Assembly (NCBI GenBank): GCA_015661555.1
Contig: DQVW01000026.1
Span: 1 to 9,928, forward strand
Origin: Methanothermococcus okinawensis
GTDB lineage: Archaea > AGJL01 > Methanococci > Methanococcales > Methanococcaceae
Direction of reading: 5' to 3'
Length of the DNA stretch: 9,928 nucleotides
Made by a program: the position numbers and the translations under genes. Positions 1 to 6,721 of the stretch are shown piece by piece; the stretch's first letter is position 1; each line of letters begins with the position of its first letter. The notes below the pieces were generated by a model. It was not told the origin of the DNA and did no database searches. It saw only the letters and a list, made by a program, of their open reading frames with translations.

Positions 1-3
1 CAG

Positions 4-1089
4 ATGAAAATTGGGATTGTCCTTGGGACCCGTCCCGAGATAATAAAACTATCCCCTCTAATAAGAAAGTTGGAGGAGTTTAATAACAACGAGTACTTTA
101 TTATCCATACCAATCAACACTACTCCAAAAACCTGGACTCTATTTTTTTCAAAGAGTTAAACCTTCCAAAACCTAGGTACAACTTAGGGGTGGGGTCTGC
201 TCCCCATGGGGAACAGACAGGTAGGATGCTGGAGGGGATAGAGAGGGTTTTACTAAGGGAGAGACCTGATATAGTAATTGTCCAGGGAGATACAAATACC
301 ACCCTTGCAGGGGCCCTTGCATCTACAAAGTTGGGAATAGAGGTTGCCCATGTGGAGGCGGGGTTGAGAAGTTACGACAGAAGTATGCCAGAGGAGATAA
401 ACAGGATTTTAACTGACCATATATCCAACTATCTCTTTGCACCTACAGAGGTTGCTGAGGAAAATCTCAAGAGAGAGGGTATAACAGAGAATGTCTTCCT
501 CGTTGGAAACACCATAGTAGATGCAACACTTCAAAATATAGAGATTGCAGAGGAGAGGGAAAAGGAGACACTAGATAACCTTAAGGATATGGATTACTTC
601 CTACTTACCATCCACAGGGCAGAGAATACAGATAACAGGAGGAGACTGGAAGGTATAATAGAGGGGGTACTTAAGGTGGCGGAGCACTACGACAAAAGGA
701 TAATATTCCCAGTCCATCCTAGAACTGAGAAGAGGTTAAAGGAGTACCAACTCTGGGATAGACTAAAAAATAGCAGTATAGAGATACTGGAACCTGTGGG
801 TTACTTTAAATTCCTCATCCTTGAGAGGTATGCCAGTTTGATTTTGACTGACAGTGGAGGGGTGCAGGAGGAGGCCTGTATATTGAAGGTCCCCTGTATC
901 ACCCTAAGGAAGAATACAGAACGCCCAGAGACCCTGGAGGTTGGAAGTAACCTCCTGGTGGATATAGAGAGGGAGGATATCTTAGAGGCAGTGAATATCA
1001 TGCTTAGGAGGGATAGGAATTGGGAAAATCCCTTTGGGGATGGTAGAAGTGGAGAGCGCATATTGAGGATACTCTTAGAGGGAGTATAA
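4..1089 (+). CDS. wecB: UDP-N-acetylglucosamine 2-epimerase (non-hydrolysing)
   Basis: This cytoplasmic enzyme interconverts UDP-GlcNAc and UDP-ManNAc, which in methanogens feeds acetamido-sugar acids for surface glycans and protein N-glycosylation. The 361-residue length is normal for the family. Visible family motifs are the N-terminal GTRPEIIK (8-15), QGDTNT (94-99), HVEAGLRS (116-123), PEEINR (129-134), HRAENTDN (204-211), VHPRT (237-241) and TDSGGVQEEA (282-291), followed by RKNTERPE (302-309). The known catalytic acids and histidine correspond to about D96, E118, E131 and H204, all present, so the enzyme should be active. The ATG at position 4 is the natural family start (MKIGIVLGTRPE), but its ribosome binding site and promoter lie outside the window. 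The next gene begins 11 bases downstream on the same strand, so they are probably co-transcribed. A hydrolysing epimerase is unlikely because the layout is that of the bacterial/archaeal WecB type. Confidence 0.95.
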   Translation: MKIGIVLGTRPEIIKLSPLIRKLEEFNNNEYFIIHTNQHYSKNLDSIFFKELNLPKPRYNLGVGSAPHGEQTGRMLEGIERVLLRERPDIVIVQGDTNTTLAGALASTKLGIEVAHVEAGLRSYDRSMPEEINRILTDHISNYLFAPTEVAEENLKREGITENVFLVGNTIVDATLQNIEIAEEREKETLDNLKDMDYFLLTIHRAENTDNRRRLEGIIEGVLKVAEHYDKRIIFPVHPRTEKRLKEYQLWDRLKNSSIEILEPVGYFKFLILERYASLILTDSGGVQEEACILKVPCITLRKNTERPETLEVGSNLLVDIEREDILEAVNIMLRRDRNWENPFGDGRSGERILRILLEGV

Positions 1090-1100
1090 AAAGAGATAAC

Positions 1101-1910
1101 ATGGGCCTCAGTAGTATAAAGTATAGGGGAAAGGAGATAACGGAGAACCAGATAAGGATAATAGAACTACTTCTAAAGACGAAGTCACAGAACAAAGTTG
1201 CCAGGATACTTAACATACCCACCTCCTCTGTAAATATTCAGATAAAGAGGCTAGAGAAGAAATTAGGGGTAAAGATCATTCAATCCTCCACCTCTGGTAC
1301 CGTGGTTACAGAGGAGGGGCAGGAGATTGTAGAGTACTACCAGAGGATAAAGAGGAGATTGGAGGAGACCTCCTTTATAGCCAGTGGTTTTATATGTGGG
1401 GAGGTAGGCAGGATACTCTTTGAGGATATAGTTATATCCTCCTTTGACAACGTCCTGAAACTCTACAGGATGGGGATGGTGAAGATCCTAGGTATAGACG
1501 ATCCCTACTGGAGTTACAGGTTAGGTGATCCCATACCTGTGGTATACGACTACATGGTAATGGTGTATAGGGATAGATTTGATATAAAGAACTTAGTAGG
1601 CATAAGGTACTCTCCCCAGAGGATCCTCTGGAATATTTTAAAAAGTAGAGGTATATCCTTCAGGGTTAAGAAGGTTGTTAAGGATCCCCTGCAAGGTATA
1701 GAGCTGGCTAAAAAGGGATACAGCTTATTCCTCAATGAATCCCTAACAAGGTACGTAGATGGGGATCTGAATATTGAAAAGCCCCCCTTCTACAGGGATA
1801 CGAAACACACCTTGAACTTTATAGCATTGGAGGACGAGGAGAGGGTTTTAAAGGCTATCAGGAGGAAGAAAAAGGAGATAGAGAGTAGAGGTTTTGAGGT
1901 TGTGGAGTGA
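1101..1910 (+). CDS. LysR/ModE-like winged-helix transcriptional regulator
   Basis: The 269-residue protein has an N-terminal winged helix-turn-helix of LysR/ModE type at about 13-75. The pattern KSQNKVARILNIPTSSVNIQ, then IKRLEKKLGVKII and a wing ending in VTEEGQ, is diagnostic of DNA binding. A linker helix (76-95) leads to a C-terminal domain of about 170 residues with alternating beta/alpha pattern. This could be a shortened periplasmic-binding-protein-like effector domain (LysR substrate type), but I cannot name the ligand. The start is ATG with only a weak upstream GAGAT. The gene lies 11 bases after wecB and likely shares its transcript, though co-regulation of sugar metabolism is only inference. 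The stop codon lies one base from the nikR stop on the other strand. Similar LysR-annotated proteins occur in Methanocaldococcus. It could act locally or be an autonomous regulator of distant genes. Confidence 0.85.
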   Translation: MGLSSIKYRGKEITENQIRIIELLLKTKSQNKVARILNIPTSSVNIQIKRLEKKLGVKIIQSSTSGTVVTEEGQEIVEYYQRIKRRLEETSFIASGFICGEVGRILFEDIVISSFDNVLKLYRMGMVKILGIDDPYWSYRLGDPIPVVYDYMVMVYRDRFDIKNLVGIRYSPQRILWNILKSRGISFRVKKVVKDPLQGIELAKKGYSLFLNESLTRYVDGDLNIEKPPFYRDTKHTLNFIALEDEERVLKAIRRKKKEIESRGFEVVE

Positions 1911-1911
1911 T

Positions 1912-2337
1912 CTATTCAGGGATCTTGCCCCCAGGTGTCATTACCGTTAACTTTACATATTTAACTCCCTTCTGAGATGCCAACTTGTCGGTAAGCTCCT
2001 TTATCCTCTTTGCATCTCCCTTTACCAGTATTACCTCCATACAGTGTTCACGATCTAGGTGCATATGGAGGGTTGCCACGATAAGATCTGTATAGGAGTG
2101 TTGGATATCTGTTAACTTCTTCATCAACTCATGGGAGTGATGGTTGTATATGATGGAGATGTTCCCTACCCTTTCTCCCTCTAGACTACTTATCCACTTG
2201 TGTTTAATAATGTAGTCCCTTATGGCATCCCTTATAGCCTCACTTCTACAGGCGTAACCCCTTTCAGCTATTACCTTGTCAAACTCTTCCAGAAGTTTTG
2301 TAGGTAGGGATATACTTATCCTGTCCATATCAACCAT
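1912..2337 (-). CDS. nikR: Nickel-responsive transcriptional regulator NikR
   Basis: This is a 141-residue metal-sensing repressor that binds DNA when loaded with Ni(II), usually limiting nickel uptake. Nickel matters greatly to methanogens, for hydrogenases, methyl-coenzyme M reductase F430 and CO dehydrogenase. An N-terminal ribbon-helix-helix (about 5-46, ISISLPTKLLEEFD strand and helix, then RSEAIRDAIRDYI) is followed by an ACT-like C-terminal domain. All four high-affinity nickel ligands are recognisable: H80, H91, H93 and C99, matching H76/H87/H89/C95 of the E. coli protein. The ATG at 2337 has an AGGTAAT ribosome binding site; a second ATG three codons later (2328) is less well placed. 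It lies 49 bases after the DUF2117-like gene on the same strand and ends tail to tail with the LysR-like gene. No nickel transporter is in the window, so the targets are elsewhere. A possible operator lies in its own leader. Confidence 0.96.
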   Translation of the reverse strand: MVDMDRISISLPTKLLEEFDKVIAERGYACRSEAIRDAIRDYIIKHKWISSLEGERVGNISIIYNHHSHELMKKLTDIQHSYTDLIVATLHMHLDREHCMEVILVKGDAKRIKELTDKLASQKGVKYVKLTVMTPGGKIPE

Positions 2338-2338
2338 G

Positions 2339-2369
2339 GTATTACCTTCCTAGGTGATATTAATAATAC
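2339..2369. promoter_or_regulatory. Candidate inverted-repeat operator in the nikR leader
   Basis: GTATTA at 2339-2344 and its exact reverse complement TAATAC at 2364-2369 are separated by 19 bases. The pair sits just upstream of the nikR start and covers its ribosome binding site. A TATA-like stretch (minus strand TAAATATT, about 2383-2391) lies behind it. NikR sites known in bacteria are also short AT-rich dyads, such as GTATGA-N16-TCATAC in E. coli, so autoregulation is plausible. Six-base arms in AT-rich DNA can occur by chance. Confidence 0.3.
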
Positions 2370-2386
2370 TACTCTTCCCTCAATAT

Positions 2387-3511
2387 TTATTTATTAATCT
2401 CGTAGACAACTCCATTTTTCTCCAAAAGACCAATTACATACTCCAGAGTTTCCTCATAACTTAATCTTCTTCCTTTTAAATGTTCCAGTAAATTCCCCAC
2501 CTGGTGGCACTCACAGTTCTTCAACAGGATAAGGGAACCCTCACCTATCCTGGCATCCTCCAATAACTTATACCTCTCAAAATCCTCATCGACTATACCA
2601 ATTATTTTAACGTTAAATCTACTGAGAACACTACCGAGGATGGAGGTGGTGTCACTACCTACAGTAACTAGGGTGGAGATACTCCTATCCCTCAACATTC
2701 CTACTATATCTATATCCCCCCTGTCCACCACTACAACCTCCCCCGGTGAATCTCCTCTTCCTATCCTTCTTTTCCCAATGATCTTAGAGGGACTCTTTCT
2801 TAAGATCCCAGTTTTTACAATGGCCTTTCTCAGATCCACAGTTCCCAGCCTCTCTACCCCGTCCCTCTTTATCTCCCCCTGAAGAATCTTAACTATCCTA
2901 CCTCTCTCAGCTATCAATACAACAGGGCTCCCTAGAGCCCTTCCTACAACAACCCCATTTACCAGGATACTCTCCCCAGGGTCTACTGTATCTATCCTTC
3001 TAAAGACCCTATCCCCCTCCTCCCATACTGATAACTTATTCCCTGTACACTTCATAACCTCTAAACCTAACCTCTTAGAGATATGGGATAGTAGGGCCTC
3101 CAGGATCTCCTTAACATCTTCACTACAGACTTCCCTATTCCATACCAGGATACTGCCGTCATCCTCCCCTGGCCTCTCTATCTGTATTACAGGTTTATCT
3201 ATCCCCGCCCTCTCTACCACTATCCTCCCAAAGGTATGCCCTGTCTCCCTGGACTTGCCGTAGTTTAGTAGAAGTAGTATATCCCTATCCCTCAATCTCC
3301 TAAGACACTGGGAGGGATAGAGTCTCTCAGATATATCAACAATACCCTCTAGACCCCTGTCTATTACTGCAACCCTTCCCATATTTCCTCCAACTTTGGC
3401 ACTTATCTCCACAACCCCTGGAAACTCCCTAAGTACTTCAAGGATCCTCTCTACATAACCCCTGTCTACTATCCCAGGTCCATGGATAACAACGCCTATC
3501 CTCACCTTCAT
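2387..3511 (-). CDS. DUF2117-like archaeal protein of unknown function
   Basis: I recognise this 374-residue soluble protein as resembling the methanogen family DUF2117, whose function is unknown. The N-terminal part (1-150) begins with a strand-turn pattern (RIGVVIHGPGIVD) and a conserved-looking KSRETGHTFGRIV segment. The centre (about 155-235) is rich in beta strands. The C-terminal part has a Rossmann-like rhythm with GSDTT at 285-289 and a strand IIGIVDED at 303-310, then a CECH cluster at 333-336 that could bind metal or be redox active. No signal peptide or membrane segment is seen. The ATG at 3511 has a G-rich GGGGGT upstream. The gene diverges from the DUF2226-like gene across about 90 bases, and nikR follows 49 bases later. 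A link to nickel is possible but unproven. The family name is from memory and should be confirmed by a profile search. Confidence 0.8.
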   Translation of the reverse strand: MKVRIGVVIHGPGIVDRGYVERILEVLREFPGVVEISAKVGGNMGRVAVIDRGLEGIVDISERLYPSQCLRRLRDRDILLLLNYGKSRETGHTFGRIVVERAGIDKPVIQIERPGEDDGSILVWNREVCSEDVKEILEALLSHISKRLGLEVMKCTGNKLSVWEEGDRVFRRIDTVDPGESILVNGVVVGRALGSPVVLIAERGRIVKILQGEIKRDGVERLGTVDLRKAIVKTGILRKSPSKIIGKRRIGRGDSPGEVVVVDRGDIDIVGMLRDRSISTLVTVGSDTTSILGSVLSRFNVKIIGIVDEDFERYKLLEDARIGEGSLILLKNCECHQVGNLLEHLKGRRLSYEETLEYVIGLLEKNGVVYEINK

Positions 3512-3528
3512 AGAGGACCCCCAGTAAT

Positions 3529-3538
3529 GATATAAATA
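3529..3538. promoter_or_regulatory. TATA-box-like element between the divergent DUF2117/DUF2226 genes
   Basis: The sequence GATATAAATA (minus strand TATTTATATC) is the best TATA-like match in this gap. On the plus strand it would start transcription near 3560, about 40 bases before the DUF2226-like start. For the minus-strand gene it lies so close that the transcript would be almost leaderless, so that gene may use AT-rich DNA further upstream (about 3555-3566). The assignment is by pattern and spacing only. Confidence 0.4.
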
Positions 3539-3540
3539 AA

Positions 3541-3576
3541 TTCCACAAATAGGAAATTATGACCACATAAGTGGAA
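3541..3576. repeat. Symmetrical TTCCAC / CCAC / GTGGAA half-sites
   Basis: TTCCAC (3541-3546) and its exact reverse complement GTGGAA (3571-3576) bracket 24 bases. A second CCAC (3563-3566) forms a tight dyad CCAC-ATAA-GTGG with the right arm. The cluster follows the TATA-like box and lies between two divergent genes, a typical place for a repressor or activator that controls both. The binding protein is unknown. Confidence 0.4.
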
Positions 3577-3602
3577 CTTCCCCTTTAAATCCGGTGTTGA
3601 AA

Positions 3603-4712
3603 ATGGGAGAGATCGTAAGTAGTATAGCAAATATAGATCTTAAGAGTATTTTAAGGGAGTTACACAGGGGATGTATTTACTTTATCTTTAAGGAGGGGGA
3701 GAGGATCAAGGATGTCCATATATTTACCGTTAAGGATGGGGAGATTGTAAGTAACATCTACACAGATGGGGAGCTGTGGAACGCCTCTGGAGATATTGAA
3801 GTGGCCTATGAGATAATTCAGGATGTTGACAAGAAGGTGATCTTATATCTAGTGGAGGGAGAGAGGGTTGTTGGACAGTTGTATATCAGTGGAGGTGTTA
3901 TTAAGATAGAGGGAGACACCAGAGAAATAGATAAAGTACTGAATAAGAAGAGGATATTTAAGATATGTTGTAGGGATATCTTCCTGAATACCTCCTGTAT
4001 TAGATACCTTCGACCTGGAGGTAAGGATTTTGAACGTTACCTGGAGGAGGGTAAGTACTATCTAGTACATATCAACCTCTCTATCCTCAGTATCAGTAGA
4101 AATGGGTATGTAATATATAGGGGGAGGGAACCTGTAATAGCTGCCTACGAGGACAACTACGGTATCCTATGTGGTAACATTGCATACAGAAAGATAAGAA
4201 AGTTGATGGAGAGAAGTATCTCCACCATCGATATCTACCAGTGTAGTGAGGACTTCGTTAAGACTATCCTGGAGAAATTCCCGGAGATGAAGGTTAACTT
4301 AGAAGAAGAGGAGGATCTTCTAGAGGAAGAGGAGGACATCCCCTCCAGGGAGGAGGTGCTAAGGGAACTTGGATTGGAGGAGCCAGATGAGAATTGGATT
4401 GAGAAGGTATTAAAGGAGGTATACTCACCTTCTTTTGAGGAGTTACTTAATCTAAAGAGGGAGATAGAAAAGGATATTGTTAAAAGATGTAAGGGGATAA
4501 AGGGGGTTAAAGATGTTAAAGTTTCACTGGATATAGCCTGGGAGGATGGGGTGTACGTTATAGAGGGGGAGGTAAAGGTAGAGAGGAAGAAGTTACTTTT
4601 TATACCTATAGGGAAGGTGGATAGGGAGAGGATAGAGAGGGAGATAGATAAGGTTATAAAGAGTCACATACCTACAGAGTACTCCACCAGGATATCTATA
4701 AGTATACTGTAA
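3603..4712 (+). CDS. DUF2226-like archaeal protein of unknown function
   Basis: This protein resembles the archaeal family DUF2226, for which no function is established. I place the start at the ATG at 3603 (369 residues) because GGTG sits six bases before it; a GTG at 3594 would add three residues and overlap that ribosome binding site. The N-terminal domain (1-115) is mostly beta strand. A middle domain (116-230) contains adjacent cysteines C122-C123 and C132. A highly acidic run (234-245) and a charged helical linker (247-275) lead to a C-terminal alpha/beta domain (about 278-369) with strands VKDVKVSLDI and VYVIEGEVKV and a final helix-strand. There are no membrane segments or catalytic signatures I can name, so it may be a structural or adaptor protein. 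The FAH-fold gene follows 11 bases later and is probably co-transcribed. Confidence 0.8.
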   Translation: MGEIVSSIANIDLKSILRELHRGCIYFIFKEGERIKDVHIFTVKDGEIVSNIYTDGELWNASGDIEVAYEIIQDVDKKVILYLVEGERVVGQLYISGGVIKIEGDTREIDKVLNKKRIFKICCRDIFLNTSCIRYLRPGGKDFERYLEEGKYYLVHINLSILSISRNGYVIYRGREPVIAAYEDNYGILCGNIAYRKIRKLMERSISTIDIYQCSEDFVKTILEKFPEMKVNLEEEEDLLEEEEDIPSREEVLRELGLEEPDENWIEKVLKEVYSPSFEELLNLKREIEKDIVKRCKGIKGVKDVKVSLDIAWEDGVYVIEGEVKVERKKLLFIPIGKVDRERIEREIDKVIKSHIPTEYSTRISISIL

Positions 4713-4723
4713 AGGGGATAGGG

Positions 4724-5335
4724 ATGTTGAAGATAAATCCAACGAAGGTTGTAGGTGTAGGTCTAAATTACAGGGATCATGCAGAGGAGCTTAATATGGA
4801 GGTACCAGAGGAGCCTGTTATATTCCTAAAACCTACCTCTTCCATTATCTACCACGGGGATAATATAGTACTTCCAAGACAGTCTAAAAGGGTGGATCAC
4901 GAGGTGGAGTTAGCCGTTGTAATAGGGAAGAAGTGTAAGGATGTGAAAAAGGAGGATGCCCTAGATTATGTTATGGGGTACACCATCCTAAACGACGTTA
5001 CAGCCAGGGATATTCAGAGGAGGGAGGGTCAGTGGACAAGGGCCAAGTCCTTTGACACCTTCTGTCCCATAGGTCCAAGGATTGTAAGGGATTTGGACCC
5101 GGGAAATCTAGATATCCAGTTAAGGGTTAACGGAGAGGTTAGACAAAAATCCAACACCAGGAATATGATATTCACCGTGGAGGAGTTGATAGCCTTTATT
5201 TCAGAGGTGATGACCCTCTATCCCCATGATATAATATCCACTGGAACACCTCCTGGAGTAGGTGAGTTAAGGAGAGGTGATACTGTAGAGTGTGAGATCC
5301 AGGGAATAGGTATCTTGAGGAATTACGTAGTGTAG
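4724..5335 (+). CDS. Fumarylacetoacetate hydrolase (FAH) family protein
   Basis: This is a 203-residue, single-domain member of the FAH superfamily, whose enzymes are Mg-dependent acylpyruvate hydrolases, oxaloacetate decarboxylases/tautomerases or 2-hydroxyhepta-2,4-dienedioate isomerases. Motifs are GLNYRDHAEE (13-22), FLKPTSS (34-40), DHEVELAVVIGK (58-69), NDVTARD (90-96), KSFDTFCPIGP (108-118) and GTPPGVG near 175. The metal ligands expected from FAHD1-type proteins (E60, E62, D91) and H19 are present, so it should be catalytic. The compact length fits the FAHD1/YcgM group and the uncharacterised Methanocaldococcus homologue. The substrate cannot be read from sequence; a role in removing enol-oxaloacetate is one possibility. 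The ATG is preceded by GGGGATAGGG. The stop at 5333-5335 directly touches the stop of the opposing nucleotide pyrophosphatase gene. Confidence 0.93.
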   Translation: MLKINPTKVVGVGLNYRDHAEELNMEVPEEPVIFLKPTSSIIYHGDNIVLPRQSKRVDHEVELAVVIGKKCKDVKKEDALDYVMGYTILNDVTARDIQRREGQWTRAKSFDTFCPIGPRIVRDLDPGNLDIQLRVNGEVRQKSNTRNMIFTVEELIAFISEVMTLYPHDIISTGTPPGVGELRRGDTVECEIQGIGILRNYVV

Positions 5336-5905
5336 TTACCTAGACAACTTTTTCTTAAGATAATCCTTAAATGCCTCCAAGGCCCTCCTCCTGTGGGATA
5401 TTCTACTTTTCTCCTCAGTTGTCATCTCTGCAAAGGTCCTATTCTCCCCCTCTGGAATAAATATGCTGTCATATGCAAAACCATACCCCTTACTCCTTAT
5501 CTCGTAGGATACCCACCCCCTTACAACACCTTTGAACAACCTTACCCCCTCCTCATCACAGTAACCAACTACACTTTTAAAGTAGGCCCTTCTCTCCTCC
5601 CCTTTAAAATCCTCCATAAGTTTCAATATACCCCTATTTCCAATGGTCTCCTGGACGTACCTTGAGTAGGTGCCTGGAAAACCCTTTAACACCTCTATAA
5701 AGAATCCACTGTCCTCCACAAATACAGGCTTTTTTATCTTCCTGTAAAGATATTTTACACCAAACTCCGAGACCTCCTCCAAGGTACCCTGTATCTCTGG
5801 GTAGGGGATATCTACAGCCTCTATCTCAATACCCTCTAGATCTTTTAATATTAGCTCTGCCTCTTTTACCTTGTGGGGATTTCCAGTGGCAAAGTATATC
5901 CTCAT
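5336..5905 (-). CDS. rdgB: XTP/dITP pyrophosphatase (HAM1/RdgB family)
   Basis: This enzyme hydrolyses ITP, dITP and XTP to the monophosphate and pyrophosphate, keeping deaminated purines out of DNA and RNA, which matters at high temperature. The 189-residue length is close to the well-studied M. jannaschii homologue MJ0226. Motifs in order are ATGNPHKVKE (6-15, phosphate binding), PEIQGTLEE (36-44), VEDSGFFIEVLKGFPGTYS (63-81, with the catalytic metal-binding E64-D65), GYGFAYDSIFIP (140-151, base recognition) and AEMTTEEKSRISHRRRA (159-175, the SHR signature). All expected residues are intact. The ATG at 5905 is preceded by GGATGGTAAC. The gene runs divergently from sufC across a short promoter region and converges with the FAH-family gene with no base between their stops. 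Confidence 0.96.
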   Translation of the reverse strand: MRIYFATGNPHKVKEAELILKDLEGIEIEAVDIPYPEIQGTLEEVSEFGVKYLYRKIKKPVFVEDSGFFIEVLKGFPGTYSRYVQETIGNRGILKLMEDFKGEERRAYFKSVVGYCDEEGVRLFKGVVRGWVSYEIRSKGYGFAYDSIFIPEGENRTFAEMTTEEKSRISHRRRALEAFKDYLKKKLSR

Positions 5906-5924
5906 GTTACCATCCTTTTAAACT

Positions 5925-5932
5925 ATTTATAA
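5925..5932 (+). promoter_or_regulatory. TATA-box-like element for sufC
   Basis: ATTTATAA in the rdgB-sufC gap (5906-5983) would place the start of transcription near 5955, giving a leader of about 30 bases before the sufC ATG. The nearly symmetrical element could also serve rdgB, but its distance to that start codon (about 20 bases) is too short for a leader. I see no clear iron-responsive operator in the gap. Confidence 0.4.
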
Positions 5933-5983
5933 CATTTAGTGATTATGGTTAAAAGTTAATAAGAATTGTCAAAGGGTGGATCT

Positions 5984-6721
5984 ATGCTATCCATAGAGAA
6001 TCTATCTGTTAAGGTGGAGGACAGGTTGATACTCAGGGATGTTAATCTAAACATCAATGTGGGAGAGGTCCATGTACTCTTTGGTCCCAACGGTGCAGGG
6101 AAATCTACACTGATCAATACCATAATTGGAAATCCAAGGTACAAGGTGGTAGAGGGGAGCATATACTTCAAAGGTAAGGATATAACTGATATGCCTATTT
6201 ACGAGAGGGCAAAACTTGGTATAGGTCTGGCCTATCAGAAGCCCCCTGAGATACCTGGGGTAAAGCTAAGGGACCTCTTAAAGATAATAGCCAGGGTGGA
6301 CTGGGAGGAGATAGAGAGAATGGCTGAGATACTGAAGTTCAAGGACTTTCTAGATAGGGATGTAAACGTTGGCTTCTCTGGGGGGGAGGTTAAGAGATCT
6401 GAACTTTTACAGTTGTTCGCCCAGAATCCAGACTTTATGATGTTCGATGAACCTGACAGTGGAGTGGACGTGGAGAATATCAAACTTCTGGGAAGGATTA
6501 TAAACCATCTTCTCGAGAAGGACAGGAAACCTGCAGATAGGAGGAAAGCTGGTTTAATAATTACCCATATGGGGCATATACTGAAGTTTATAAATGTTGA
6601 TAGGGCCCACATACTCTACAACGGGGTAATAGCCTGTTCAGGTAGTCCAGAGGAGATACTTAACACCATAATAAAGTATGGATACAAGAGGTGTATAAGA
6701 TGCTATCAAAGGAGAAGATAG
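5984..6721 (+). CDS. sufC: Fe-S cluster assembly ATPase SufC (minimal SUF/SMS type)
   Basis: SufC is a soluble ABC-type ATPase that pairs with SufB to drive Fe-S cluster assembly. I choose the ATG at 5984 (245 residues) with GGGTGGAT upstream; a TTG at 5966 would add six residues and swallow that site. Motifs are Walker A GPNGAGKST (34-42), Q-loop Q85, signature FSGGE (131-135), Walker B MMFDEPD (152-158) with D-loop SGVD, and H-loop H195. The D-loop and short length identify SufC rather than a transporter ATPase; no membrane partner is encoded nearby. The C-terminus carries a basic tail with a C-x-x-C pair (C237, C240) absent, as far as I recall, from bacterial SufC. The coding region overlaps sufB by 22 bases. 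Methanogens use only this pair as a scaffold (also called SmsC/SmsB). Confidence 0.95.
   Translation: MLSIENLSVKVEDRLILRDVNLNINVGEVHVLFGPNGAGKSTLINTIIGNPRYKVVEGSIYFKGKDITDMPIYERAKLGIGLAYQKPPEIPGVKLRDLLKIIARVDWEEIERMAEILKFKDFLDRDVNVGFSGGEVKRSELLQLFAQNPDFMMFDEPDSGVDVENIKLLGRIINHLLEKDRKPADRRKAGLIITHMGHILKFINVDRAHILYNGVIACSGSPEEILNTIIKYGYKRCIRCYQRRR

Noticed and set aside
5966..5983. TTG at 5966 as the sufC start, adding six residues
   Set aside because: The extension covers the GGGTGGAT ribosome binding site that serves the ATG at 5984, and family members begin at the first beta strand (MLSIENL).
5906..5983. TTAAAAGTTAA near 5949-5959 as an operator of the Suf genes
   Set aside because: It is only an imperfect AT-only repeat and is likely by chance in an AT-rich promoter.
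5956..6612. Minus-strand open frames opposite sufC
   Set aside because: They are shadows of the purine-rich sufC coding strand; the plus-strand frame has full ABC ATPase motifs.
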